22,390 nucleotides of DNA from positions 1-22,390 of the forward strand of contig JBGSQB010000198.1 in the NCBI GenBank assembly GCA_041738285.1, in the 5' to 3' direction. Shown here piece after piece: positions 7,084 through 14,740 of the stretch (position 1 is its first letter; each line of letters opens with the position of its first letter). The position numbers and the translations under genes were made by a program. Source of the DNA: SZUA-521 sp041738285. Its GTDB lineage: Bacteria; Pseudomonadota; Gammaproteobacteria; Pseudomonadales; Azotimanducaceae. The notes beneath the pieces were generated by a model. It made no database searches. It was given only the letters and a program-made list of their open reading frames with translations, and was not told the DNA's origin.

Positions 7084-7296
7084 TCAGGTGGTATCGCCGA
7101 GGCTGTACAACAGTTCCGTGCTCGAGATCAGCATCGACTCGTAATAGTCGTGCACTTCGCGGCGACGCTGGGGATCGAGCCCCAGAACACCATCCTCCAC
7201 GCGCAGTCGGCGCACTTCCCGCAGCAGCTGGTTGCGCAAGTTGCGCGCATGATAGATCTCGAGTAGATCCACGATCTCGTGCTGCGAGTAAGCCAT
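7084..7296 (-). CDS. Hypothetical 70-residue helical protein
   Basis: A short acidic/basic protein that I do not recognise. From MAYSQHEIVDLLEIYHARNLRNQLLREVRRLRVED onward it should be almost entirely alpha-helical, with hydrophobic residues spaced as for a helical hairpin or small coiled coil. There is no membrane segment, cysteine or catalytic motif. The frame continues upstream to 7389, but the first 31 residues of that longer frame are not protein-like, so I start at the ATG at 7296. It is convergent with the Nudix gene, with only 6 nt between the two stops, and divergent from the enoyl-CoA hydratase. The position fits a real small gene, but no homologue is claimed. Confidence 0.6.
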   Translation of the reverse strand: MAYSQHEIVDLLEIYHARNLRNQLLREVRRLRVEDGVLGLDPQRRREVHDYYESMLISSTELLYSLGDTT

Positions 7297-7434
7297 GGTG
7301 CCAAGGTCCCGACTGCTTCGATAAACCTTAGTCCGCGGCCGCGTGCCTCGCCACGCGATACAGCACGCTTCCCTTGCGACGCCATTCAAATTAGGGTTCA
7401 GATCACAGTTCTACCCACACCCGAGGAGCCTCGA

Positions 7435-8244
7435 ATGGCCGCTCAACCATCCGAATCCGCAGCGCAAGAGCTGCTCTATGACCTTACCGACAACGTCGCG
7501 ACGCTCACCATCAACCGGCCGGATGCCCAAAACACGATCTCCGGGCCCATGCTAGACGCCATGACGCGGCGGTTGGTGCAGGCCAACGAAGACCCGGCCG
7601 TGCGTGCCATCGTCATAACGGCAACCGGCCGTTTCTTCTGCGCGGGTCTGGATCTGCGCGGCGGGGGCATATCCGGTGGGCTATCCGCCGGATCGGGCCC
7701 GGCCAATCTCGATCTCCGAAATACCCCGCCAACCGTCCTGCACAGCGTCGACAAACCGACGATCTGCGCGCTGAACGGCTCCGCCGCCGGCTACGGGATG
7801 GATCTCGCGCTTGGCTGCGACATACGTCTCATGGCCCAAAGCGCGAAGATGGCTGCGGCTTTCACGGCCCGTGGCGTCGTACCCGAATCCGGGGGAACCT
7901 GGCTTCTGCCGCGCCTCATCGGATGGTCGAAGGCCGCTGAAATCATCTTCACTGGTCGCACCCTGAGTGCGCAGGAGTGCCTCGACATGGGGCTCATCTC
8001 CCATGTCGTCGCGGACACCGAGGTGGCCAGCCGCGCACGAGCGCTGGCCGACCAGATTGCGGCGAATGCCCCGCTCGCGGTGCAGGCCTCCAAACGGATG
8101 ATGCGGATGGGCATGAACGAAACGTTCAACGACCATGTCCACCATGTGTTCCTGCAACTACTGCCGCTGTTTCGGTCGGCCGACTTCAAAGAGGGCATGG
8201 CCTCCTTCATGGAGAAACGCAAGCCGAACTTCACCGGCAAATAG
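7435..8244 (+). CDS. Enoyl-CoA hydratase/isomerase family protein (PaaG-like)
   Basis: A 269-residue crotonase-fold protein of normal length. Motifs: TINRPDAQNTIS at about 25-36, the first oxyanion-hole segment FCAGLDL at 68-74, the second NGSAAGYGMDLALGCDIRLMA at about 114-134, and VVPESGGTWLLPRLIG at 148-163. Lacking the classic Glu in the QPEI position, and with an acidic residue (E151) in P-[DE]-SGGTW, it resembles the PaaG-type isomerase branch more than classical enoyl-CoA hydratase. Double-bond isomerisation is thus as likely as hydration. The start at 7435 is fixed by GAGGAG six bases upstream; an open frame to 7279 is unused. It acts on acyl-CoA in the cytoplasm. The acyl chain is unknown and no other beta-oxidation gene is adjacent. 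Confidence 0.88.
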   Translation: MAAQPSESAAQELLYDLTDNVATLTINRPDAQNTISGPMLDAMTRRLVQANEDPAVRAIVITATGRFFCAGLDLRGGGISGGLSAGSGPANLDLRNTPPTVLHSVDKPTICALNGSAAGYGMDLALGCDIRLMAQSAKMAAAFTARGVVPESGGTWLLPRLIGWSKAAEIIFTGRTLSAQECLDMGLISHVVADTEVASRARALADQIAANAPLAVQASKRMMRMGMNETFNDHVHHVFLQLLPLFRSADFKEGMASFMEKRKPNFTGK

Positions 8245-8331
8245 GTCGCGCCCACCTCAACGTCGGCGCAGAGTGGGATGCAGGTTGGCTTCGTCGATCG
8301 CCTAAGCGGTCGATCATCAGCACGTCAGCGA

Positions 8332-8409
8332 GCATTCGCGGGCAAGCCCGCTCCCACCGAAACGTCGCTCGGGCTCACACTTTGTGGGAGCGCGCTTGCG
8401 CGCGAATGC
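8332..8409. repeat. REP-like inverted pair (BIME-type)
   Basis: Positions 8332-8357 and 8384-8409 are 26-nt inverted copies separated by 26 nt. Each contains its own hairpin: GCGGGC-TT-GCCCGC in one and GCGCGC-TT-GCGCGC in the other. The two differ at exactly two positions, and these form a compensating base pair, so the fold is conserved. The consensus, starting GTGGGAGC and ending GCGAATGC, matches the REP elements I know from Pseudomonas and relatives. Such elements are usually spread by REP-associated tyrosine transposases, none of which is in the window. Confidence 0.85.
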
Positions 8410-8455
8410 GGGGCTCGAGATCGCAGATGAGTAGCCATCCCTGGCGCATTGTCCT

Positions 8456-8506
8456 GCCCGGCCATCCATGGCAGGGCGTGACCACCTTCGCGAGCTTCGC
8501 TCGCGA
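8456..8506. repeat. Intergenic repeat, copy A (degenerate)
   Basis: Positions 8456-8479 are identical to 8582-8605 over 24 nt (GCCCGGCC..GGCAGGGCGT). The unit itself can fold with one mismatch as GCCCgGCC/GGCaGGGC around ATCCAT. It is followed by an 8-bp hairpin TCGCGAGC-TTC-GCTCGCGA (8488-8506). Outer closing arms and a second hairpin like those of copy B are only faintly present, so this looks like a decayed copy. Confidence 0.7.
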
Positions 8507-8581
8507 TCGCCGCGCGCAGTGGGTGTCTGGCATTCGAGAAGCCGTCCCTGGCGGGACAGCGTTGGCTTCGATCGAGCCCCA

Positions 8582-8659
8582 GCCCGGCCATCCATGGCAG
8601 GGCGTAGCCACCTGCGCGAGCAATGCTCGCGCAGCCACGCTTTGCGTGGCCGTGGCTAC
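8582..8659. repeat. Intergenic repeat, copy B, with two-armed fold over the nqrF stop
   Basis: The 24-nt unit at 8582-8605 is followed by a nested fold. An 8-bp outer stem, 8604-8611 (GTAGCCAC) with 8652-8659 (GTGGCTAC), encloses two perfect hairpins: 8613-8621/8625-8633 (9 bp, loop AAT) and 8634-8640/8644-8650 (7 bp, loop TTT). One unpaired C lies on each side (8612, 8651). All pairs are Watson-Crick. The outer arm contains the TAG stop codon of nqrF (complement at 8656-8658). The element may protect or terminate the nqr mRNA. Confidence 0.75.
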
Positions 8660-9885
8660 CCCCCGAAATCGTCGAGCAGGATGTTCTCGGGCTCGACGCC
8701 CAAGTCTTCGAGCATCTTCAGCACCGCGGCCACCATCGGCGGTGGACCGCACAGATAGTATTCGCAGTCTTCGGGGTTGGGGTGGGATTTCAGATACTGA
8801 TCGAACACCACCTGGTGAATGAAACCGGTGTGTCCCGTCCAGTTGTCTTCGGGCTGCGGCTCCGACAGCGCGATGTGCCACTGGAAGTTCGGGTACTCCC
8901 GGGCGAGGCCATCGAAGTCCTCGACGTAGAACATTTCCCGCAGGCTGCGCGCGCCGTACCAGAAGGTCATCTTGTAGTCTTTCTGGGCGCGCTTGAGCTC
9001 ATCGAAAATCTGCGATCGCAACGGCGCCATGCCGGCGCCACCGCCGATCCAGATCTTCTCCGCGTTGGTGTTCTTGATGAAGAACTCACCATACGGGCCG
9101 AACACGGTCAATCGATCACCGACCTTTAGGTTGAACGTGTACGACGACATCTTGCCGGGTGGGAAGGTCGTCCGCGGCGGTGGTGTCGCAATGCGAATGT
9201 TGAACTTCAGTACGCCCCGCTCTTCCGGATAGTTGGCCATCGAGTAGGCACGGATCGTCGGCTCGGTCACCTTGCTGTGGTACTGCCAGATGTTGAAGCG
9301 ATCCCAATCCTCGCGAAACTGCGGCTCGACTTCGATCGTCTTGTAGTCCATTTCGTAGGGCGGGATTTCGAGCTGCACGAACCCCCCAGCGCGGAAATCC
9401 ACTTCCTGCCCTTCGGGCAGCTTCAACACGAGTTCCTTGATGAAGGTCGCCACGTTGTGATTCGAGATTACCTCACAGTCCCAGCGCTGTACGCCAAAGG
9501 CGTCTTCCGGGATGTGGATCTTCAGGTCCTGCTTGACCGCCACCTGACACGACAACCGCCAGTTGTCACGAATTTCTCCACGCGTGAAGTGACCTTCTTC
9601 CGTCGACAGAATCGATCCGCCGCCCTCGGTCACCTGACAACGACACTGGCCGCACGTACCACCGCCGCCACACGCGCTCGAAAGAAAAATGCCGCGCGAT
9701 GCGAGCGTACCGAGCAGTTTGCCGCCCGCAGGGACGGTGACCAGTTTGTTGGCGTCTTCATTGATCTGAATGGTGATATCGCCCGAGCTCACCAGTTTCG
9801 AGCGGGCGAACAGAATCACCATGACCAGCGACAGCACAGTCACGGTGAACATGACTACGCCCAGGATGATTGTGCTATCGAGCAT
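8656..9885 (-). CDS. nqrF: Na+-NQR subunit F (NADH dehydrogenase flavoprotein)
   Basis: A 409-residue subunit, the NADH entry point of the sodium-pumping NADH:quinone oxidoreductase. Residues 4-26 are the single membrane anchor. The [2Fe-2S] domain has Cys at 72, 78, 81 and 113 (ACGGGGTCGQC, then LSC). The FAD motif RAYSMANYP begins at 212, the NADH-binding loop GGGAGMAPLRSQ at 281, and CGPPPM at 379. It ends in the family's LLDDFGG. GAGGAG lies 5 nt before the ATG, and nqrE ends 9 nt upstream. It is last in nqrABCDEF. No apbE or nqrM follows, although these often do in other genomes. The stop codon is embedded in a palindromic repeat. Confidence 0.97.
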   Translation of the reverse strand: MLDSTIILGVVMFTVTVLSLVMVILFARSKLVSSGDITIQINEDANKLVTVPAGGKLLGTLASRGIFLSSACGGGGTCGQCRCQVTEGGGSILSTEEGHFTRGEIRDNWRLSCQVAVKQDLKIHIPEDAFGVQRWDCEVISNHNVATFIKELVLKLPEGQEVDFRAGGFVQLEIPPYEMDYKTIEVEPQFREDWDRFNIWQYHSKVTEPTIRAYSMANYPEERGVLKFNIRIATPPPRTTFPPGKMSSYTFNLKVGDRLTVFGPYGEFFIKNTNAEKIWIGGGAGMAPLRSQIFDELKRAQKDYKMTFWYGARSLREMFYVEDFDGLAREYPNFQWHIALSEPQPEDNWTGHTGFIHQVVFDQYLKSHPNPEDCEYYLCGPPPMVAAVLKMLEDLGVEPENILLDDFGG

Positions 9886-9894
9886 GCGGGCTCC

Positions 9895-10506
9895 TCAGAT
9901 GTCGATGCCGCCGAACGACATGAAACACAGCGAAATCAAACCAACCGACACGAACGTGATGCCCAGGCCTCTCAGCCCTTCGGGCACATCGCTGTACTTG
10001 AGCTTCTCCCTGACACCCGCGAGTGCGGTAATCGCCAGCGCCCAGCCGAAGCCCGCACCTACACCGAACACGGCGCTCTCGCCGAGCGTGTAGTCACGTT
10101 CCACCATGAACAGATGCGCGCCGAGAATCGCGCAGTTGACCGTGATCAGCGGCAGAAACACCCCGAGGGCGTTGTACAGAAACGGCACGTATCGATCGAG
10201 CACCATCTCGAGAATCTGCACCATCGCGGCGATTACGCCAATGTATGCCAGATAGCCGAGGAAGCTCAGGTCGACCTCTGGGAAGCCCGCCCAACTGAGC
10301 GCGCCTTCGCGCAACAGGTAGTTGTAGATCAGGCTGTTGACCGGCGTCGTGATGGCGAGCACCACCATCACGGCGATGCCGAGGCCAATCGCGGTTTGGA
10401 TCTTCTTCGAGATCGCAATGAACGTACACATGCCCAGAAAGAATGTGAGCGCCATGTTCTCGACGAACACCGCGCGAACGAAGAGGCCGAGATAATGCTC
10501 GAGCAT
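9895..10506 (-). CDS. nqrE: Na+-NQR subunit E
   Basis: A 203-residue integral membrane subunit with about six helices, of the NqrDE/RnfAE family. Cys27 (LGMCTF) and Cys125 (TVNCAILG) are at the places where the family supplies two ligands of the intramembrane Fe-S centre shared with NqrD. HLFMVERDYTLGESAVFGVGAG and the C-terminal SFGG are typical. Its ATG overlaps the nqrD stop as TAATG, which implies translational re-initiation. It carries electrons across the membrane as part of sodium pumping. Confidence 0.96.
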   Translation of the reverse strand: MLEHYLGLFVRAVFVENMALTFFLGMCTFIAISKKIQTAIGLGIAVMVVLAITTPVNSLIYNYLLREGALSWAGFPEVDLSFLGYLAYIGVIAAMVQILEMVLDRYVPFLYNALGVFLPLITVNCAILGAHLFMVERDYTLGESAVFGVGAGFGWALAITALAGVREKLKYSDVPEGLRGLGITFVSVGLISLCFMSFGGIDI

Positions 10507-11168
10507 TACAGCGCTCCCCGATACTGCACGTTGGCGGCGATCTTGTATTCAGCAGCCTCAACTTGTTTGGGCTTCCACGCACGGATGGCCCAGATCAGGC
10601 CACCGATGATGAAGAATGCGCTCGGTGCCAGCAGCATCATGCCGTTGGCGTGATACCAGCCGCCAGCCGTGACTTTCGGGAGTATTTCGAACCCGAGCAG
10701 CGTGCCTGCGCCAAGCGGTTCCCGGATCAGCGCCACGAGCACGAGTATCAGACTGTAGCCAAGCCCATTGCCGATCCCATCGAGAAATGAAACCCAGGGA
10801 TCATTCTGCATGGCGAAGGCTTCCGCCCGCCCCATCACAATACAGTTAGTAATGATCAAGCCGACAAACACCGACAACTTCTTCGAGATGTCATAGGCGA
10901 ACGCCTGAAGCACTTGGTCTACGACGATCACGAGGCTGGCAATGATCGTCATCTGAACGATGATTCGTATGTTCATCGGAATGCGATTGCGGATGAGTGC
11001 AATGGAGAGGTTCGACAGCGCCGTCACGGCGGTCACAGCAGCAGCCATCACCAGGGTCGTCGTCATGCTGACGGTCACCGCGAGCGCCGAGCAAATGCCC
11101 AGCACCTGGAGTGCGATCGGATTGTTGTTGAAGATCGGGTCCAGCAGGACCTCTTTCTGAGTGGCCAT
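10506..11168 (-). CDS. nqrD: Na+-NQR subunit D
   Basis: A 220-residue membrane subunit, paralogous to NqrE, with about six helices. Cys26 (LGICSALA) and Cys109 (ITNCIVMGRAEAFAM) are the expected Fe-S ligands facing NqrE. The motif DGIGNGLGYSLIL and the region RIIVQMTIIASLVIVVDQ are family-typical. The start overlaps the nqrC stop (TGATG) and its stop overlaps the nqrE start (TAATG), so the three genes are translationally chained. Confidence 0.96.
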   Translation of the reverse strand: MATQKEVLLDPIFNNNPIALQVLGICSALAVTVSMTTTLVMAAAVTAVTALSNLSIALIRNRIPMNIRIIVQMTIIASLVIVVDQVLQAFAYDISKKLSVFVGLIITNCIVMGRAEAFAMQNDPWVSFLDGIGNGLGYSLILVLVALIREPLGAGTLLGFEILPKVTAGGWYHANGMMLLAPSAFFIIGGLIWAIRAWKPKQVEAAEYKIAANVQYRGAL

Positions 11169-11965
11169 CAGGCAGACTCCTTCAAGTGCTTCAGAAACGG
11201 ACCGAATCCGAGATCACCGGTCCAGAAGCGAATCAGGTTTTCCACGCCACGCGTGGTGAGAGTTGCACCGGACAGCGCGTCCACTTCGTGCGAAGCAGCG
11301 GCTGACCCGGTCGCGGAACGCGTTTTGACGAGGCGCACGGCGGGGTCACCATCCTCACCAAACGCATCGACGCCGAGCCATTGCGCCTTCCAGGTCGGAT
11401 TGGTGACTTCTCCGCCGAGGCCAGGGGTTTCCTTGTGATCGTAGAACGCAAGTCCTCGCACGGTCTGAAGATCGCCGTCGAGCGCGAGATAGCCGTACAG
11501 GGTGCCCCACAAGCCATAGCCGCGTACGGGAATGACGACGCCGCCGACACCATCGGTGCCGGGAACGATGTAGACGAGCGAATAACGTTCGAGTCGCTTG
11601 AGCGTGGCGATGTCCTCATCGTCCGTGAGGATACGAGACATCTTCGGATCCTTCGCGGCTTTGATCGGCTGATACGTCGCGGGATCGACGGCATCGGTGA
11701 ACTCGCCGGTCTGCAAGTCGACCGCGCGCACTTCGAACTGCGCGAACAACTCGTCTACGCCGCGACCAGCAGCATCACGCGTCGCGCCTTCCGGCAAAAG
11801 CCCGGCCGCGCGCAGGATGTTCTGCTTCTGGTCGAGTGCCTTGTTGGCGGTTTGCGCGGGCTTGAGCGCAACCGCAGCCCCGGACACGATGACCGAGCAC
11901 ACCAGACACACCGAGATGGCGACGATGAGGATGTTCTTGATCCCATCCCTGTCAAAGCTGGACAC
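11168..11965 (-). CDS. nqrC: Na+-NQR subunit C (covalent FMN)
   Basis: A 265-residue subunit anchored by one N-terminal helix (NILIVAISVCLVCSVIVSGAAVAL) with a periplasmic FMN domain. The flavin attachment motif is complete: D-A-L-S-G-A-T at 229-235, with Thr235 expected to bear FMN through a phosphoester made by ApbE. GYGLWGTLYGYLALDGDLQTVRGLAFYDHKETPGLGGEV is the family core. I chose the GTG at 11965, preceded by GGAGG at 7-nt spacing; this start overlaps the nqrB 3' end by 14 nt. A longer frame to 12034 only reads nqrB antiphase and is rejected. Confidence 0.95.
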   Translation of the reverse strand: MSSFDRDGIKNILIVAISVCLVCSVIVSGAAVALKPAQTANKALDQKQNILRAAGLLPEGATRDAAGRGVDELFAQFEVRAVDLQTGEFTDAVDPATYQPIKAAKDPKMSRILTDDEDIATLKRLERYSLVYIVPGTDGVGGVVIPVRGYGLWGTLYGYLALDGDLQTVRGLAFYDHKETPGLGGEVTNPTWKAQWLGVDAFGEDGDPAVRLVKTRSATGSAAASHEVDALSGATLTTRGVENLIRFWTGDLGFGPFLKHLKESA

Positions 11966-13148
11966 GGGCGAGCCTCCGTTTGACCGTGGATTGCACCACG
12001 AAGTGGTCGATGAACGGTGCGAACAGGTTTCCAAACAGGATCGCGAGCATCATGCCTTCCGGAAACGCCGGATTGACGACGCGAATCAGCGCACACATGA
12101 ACCCGATCAAAATGCCGTACACCCATCGCCCGCGATCGGTCATGGCCGCGGACACCGGATCGGTTGCCATGAACACGGTGCCGAACGCGAACCCGCCAAG
12201 CACCAGATGCCACGCGAAGGGCATCGTGAACATCGGGTTCGTCGCCGACCCGATCACATTGAATCCGAGCGTCGTTACCAGCATGCCAACAAGGATGCCC
12301 GCCATGATCCGCCAGGAGGCAATCTTCGTCAGTAGCAGAATGCCTGCCGCGATCGCTATGGCGAGAGTCGAGGTTTCGCCGAGCGAGCCCGGTATGTTGC
12401 CGATGAACGCATCCCACTGGGTGACGCCGTAGTCAGCGCCGATCGCTGCGTTACCGAGCGGAGTCGCGCGGGTGTAGCCATCCACCGCAACCCAGACGCC
12501 GTCGCCCGACATCTGCGCCGGATAGGCGAAATAAAGAAACGCGCGTCCGGTGAGTGCTGGATTGAGGAAATTCTTACCAGTGCCGCCGAATACTTCCTTA
12601 CCGATGACCACGCCGAAGATGATTCCGACCGCTGCCATCCACAGTGGTGTCGATGGCGGCAATGTCAGCGTGAACAAAATGCTCGTGACGAAGAAACCTT
12701 CGTTGATCTCATGACCGCGCTTCTGCGCGAACCACGCCTCGAAGGTGATGCCGGCGAGGAAGACGACGATATAAAGGGGAATGAAATAGGCCAGCCCGTG
12801 GACCAGACAATCCCACACGCTGGCGGGGTCGTAGCCAATGAGGAGATTGAGAATGGGACCGCGCCAGTTAGCCACCGAATCGAGGTTCATCGCCTGCATG
12901 GCTTCGTTGGCCTGCAGCCCGACGAAGTAGGACCCCGCGATGCCGGGAATGAACGCGCACGCCCAGACCGTGATCATGATGCGCTTCAGATCCAGTCCGT
13001 CGCGCACGTGTGACGGCCCGCCGGTGACGTGTGCGGGCGTGTACAACGCAGTGTCGACCGCGTCGTAGACCGAATAGAACGCATGCAGCCTGCCGCCCTT
13101 CTCGAATGCGGGCGCGACCGTGTCCAGCAACGTGCGCAGTGCCTTCAT
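11952..13148 (-). CDS. nqrB: Na+-NQR subunit B (membrane, FMN and riboflavin)
   Basis: A 398-residue polytopic subunit of the NqrB/RnfD family, which holds a covalent FMN, riboflavin and part of the Na+ path. Family blocks: HVRDGLDLKRIMI at about 47-59, GHEINEGFFVTSILFTLTLPPSTPLW at 145-170, GKEVFGGTGKNFLNPALTGRAFLYFAYP at 183-210, and MATDPVSAAMT later. The expected FMN site is D-G-Y-T-R-A-T at 223-229, with Thr229 the acceptor; Arg stands where many ApbE target motifs have Gly. AAGGAGGG overlaps the nqrA stop and sits 7 nt before the ATG. Confidence 0.97.
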   Translation of the reverse strand: MKALRTLLDTVAPAFEKGGRLHAFYSVYDAVDTALYTPAHVTGGPSHVRDGLDLKRIMITVWACAFIPGIAGSYFVGLQANEAMQAMNLDSVANWRGPILNLLIGYDPASVWDCLVHGLAYFIPLYIVVFLAGITFEAWFAQKRGHEINEGFFVTSILFTLTLPPSTPLWMAAVGIIFGVVIGKEVFGGTGKNFLNPALTGRAFLYFAYPAQMSGDGVWVAVDGYTRATPLGNAAIGADYGVTQWDAFIGNIPGSLGETSTLAIAIAAGILLLTKIASWRIMAGILVGMLVTTLGFNVIGSATNPMFTMPFAWHLVLGGFAFGTVFMATDPVSAAMTDRGRWVYGILIGFMCALIRVVNPAFPEGMMLAILFGNLFAPFIDHFVVQSTVKRRLARVQL

Positions 13149-13151
13149 CGA

Positions 13152-14495
13152 CTAGCCCTCCTTCTCGATCGAGGTCAGCATCTGGCGCAGCACCGGACCG
13201 TACTCGTACTTGGCCGGACAGACGTAGGTACACAACGCCAGATCTTCTTCGTCGAGTTCGAGGCAGCCGAGCTTCAAGGACGTATCGACGTCACCGACCA
13301 GCAGCGCTCGCAGGAGCTGGGTTGCAAGCGTGTCGATCGGCAGAACGCGCTCGTAGGTTCCGATAGGGACCATGCCGCGCGTGCCACCGTTTGTCGATGT
13401 GCTGAATCTCATCCGCCGCGGTTTGACGAACATCGACAGATAAATCGGAAATACTGAGTGCCGATCCGCTCCAGGTGTCAAATAGCCGAGCAGACGGCGT
13501 TCGCGGTCTTCCGGAATCACCGACACCTGAGTGTGATATCGACCAAGAAATGCTTCGCTGCCGCGCGCCGTATGGCCGCTCAGCACCGATCCCGAAATGA
13601 TGCGATGCTCGCCATCCTGCAGAGCGCCACGACACAGGTCATCGGTGCTGGCGCCGAGGACGGTGCTGACCAGGCGCGGCGCCTTGATACCCTCGCCCGC
13701 CAGCGAAATGACCCGTTCAGACCAAAGCTCACCCGCTGGAAGCGACGCCCCGATGGCGATGACGTCCTGATAGCCGATGGTCCACACGGATCGGCCTGCG
13801 ATCACTGGGTCGAGGTGATGTATGTGAGTGCCTGCAAGACCGGCTGGATGCGGACCGGCAAACGATTCGACCACGACTCGTGGGCTGCTGCCCGTCGGCA
13901 CCGATACGTCAGGCGCGGTACAGACGAAAACCTTTCCCTCGGTGAGGCGCGCCAACACGTCGAGCCCGGTCGAGAATGACTGCGCGTTCGCCGCGATGAT
14001 CGGCACCGGATCGGCGGCCAGCGGATTGGTGTCCATCGCAGTGACGAAGATCGAACGGGGCACGGCATCGAGCGCCGGCACGCGGCTGAAGGGCCGGGTA
14101 CGAAGAGCCACCCACAACCCCGACGTCACCAGCGCCGTCACGATCTTGTCCCGATCGATGGACGCGATCGAAGCAGACGCAATCGCCTCGAACCGTTCGG
14201 CATCGTCGCCATCGACCGCGACGACGACCGAGAGCAGCGCCCGCTTTGCGCCACGGTTGATCGCGGTCACGGTACCGGCAGCAGGACTGGTATATCGAAC
14301 ACCCTCGGTCTTCTTGTCGGTGAACAAGAGTCCCCCGCGCTTGATCCGATCGCCTTCGGTCACGGCCATGGTCGGCTTCATGCCGACATAGTCGTTGCCG
14401 AGCACTGCGACCTGGGTAACGCGGAGGTTGGAATCGATCTGTGCCGAGGGCGCCCCAACGAGAGGTAAATCGAGCCCTTTCTTGATTTTGATCAT
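13152..14495 (-). CDS. nqrA: Na+-NQR subunit A
   Basis: A 447-residue cytoplasmic-side subunit without redox centres, implicated in quinone binding. It begins MIKIKKGLDLPLVGAP and carries the family blocks GNDYVGMKPTMAVTEGDRIKRG, YTSPAAGTVTAINRGAKRALLSVVV, and the C-terminal LGCLELDEEDLALCTYVCPAKYEYGP. The start is placed at ATG 14495, where the family N-terminus begins. A GTG four codons upstream has a ribosome-site-like AGGA too close to it. It is the first gene of the nqr operon; 3 nt separate it from the nqrB start. The 283-nt leader region upstream probably contains the operon promoter. Confidence 0.96.
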   Translation of the reverse strand: MIKIKKGLDLPLVGAPSAQIDSNLRVTQVAVLGNDYVGMKPTMAVTEGDRIKRGGLLFTDKKTEGVRYTSPAAGTVTAINRGAKRALLSVVVAVDGDDAERFEAIASASIASIDRDKIVTALVTSGLWVALRTRPFSRVPALDAVPRSIFVTAMDTNPLAADPVPIIAANAQSFSTGLDVLARLTEGKVFVCTAPDVSVPTGSSPRVVVESFAGPHPAGLAGTHIHHLDPVIAGRSVWTIGYQDVIAIGASLPAGELWSERVISLAGEGIKAPRLVSTVLGASTDDLCRGALQDGEHRIISGSVLSGHTARGSEAFLGRYHTQVSVIPEDRERRLLGYLTPGADRHSVFPIYLSMFVKPRRMRFSTSTNGGTRGMVPIGTYERVLPIDTLATQLLRALLVGDVDTSLKLGCLELDEEDLALCTYVCPAKYEYGPVLRQMLTSIEKEG

Positions 14496-14697
14496 CGAGT
14501 GCCACACGTCCTATCGGGCGCTGCGACGTTGCCTTGAGTCGGCACGTGCCGCTGCTGCACGTTGTCTCGGTCGTACTGTTGAGCTCCCGAATCCATGAGT
14601 CGGTGAATTCGCGAAGCCGTCTACATCTGTCTACGTCCCCAGCCGGCACACTACGCGCGTTTGGCGCGCGCCAGTCGGAAACTTCTGGTGTGGCGGG

Positions 14698-14716
14698 GCC
14701 GGGCGTGAAGCCCGGC
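14698..14716 (-). terminator. Possible gap terminator hairpin (no U-tract)
   Basis: GCCGGGC (14698-14704) pairs perfectly with GCCCGGC (14710-14716) around a 5-nt loop, 62 nt past the gap stop. It is not followed by T residues on the minus strand, so intrinsic termination would be weak. It would instead lie at the start of the nqr leader if the TATACT box at 14730 is used. Confidence 0.3.
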
Positions 14717-14729
14717 GCAAGCCGCGCGA

Positions 14730-14735
14730 AGTATA
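14730..14735 (-). promoter_or_regulatory. Possible -10 box for the nqr operon
   Basis: TATACT on the minus strand matches 5 of 6 -10 consensus bases. The hexamer 17 bp upstream (GTGCAT) is a poor -35, so an activator would be needed. If used, transcription would start near 14723, giving a leader of about 230 nt before nqrA. The palindrome at 14741-14756 fills the spacer. Confidence 0.3.
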
Positions 14736-14740
14736 GCGGA

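Larger units (their letters stand above)
8245..8655. other. Gene-free, repeat-rich region between enoyl-CoA hydratase and nqrF
   Basis: No coding gene is visible in about 410 nt lying between the convergent 3' ends of the enoyl-CoA hydratase gene and nqrF. Most of it is palindromic: a REP-like inverted pair (8332-8409), two copies of a 24-nt direct repeat each followed by a Cys-free GC hairpin (from 8456 and 8582), and a small hairpin GTCCC-TGGC-GGGAC near 8544-8557. Intergenic repeats between convergent genes are typical of REP/BIME elements, which can stabilise or end transcripts from both sides. Confidence 0.7.

Noticed and set aside
8332..8659. CRISPR array
   Set aside because: There are only two copies of each repeat, spacing is irregular and the repeats are themselves palindromic intergenic elements. 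No cas gene is present.
9277..10653. 458-codon open frame on the plus strand
   Set aside because: It lies antisense to nqrF, nqrE and nqrD, which are certain. The translation is Arg/His/Asp-rich with no domain, as expected for the shadow of GC-rich genes.
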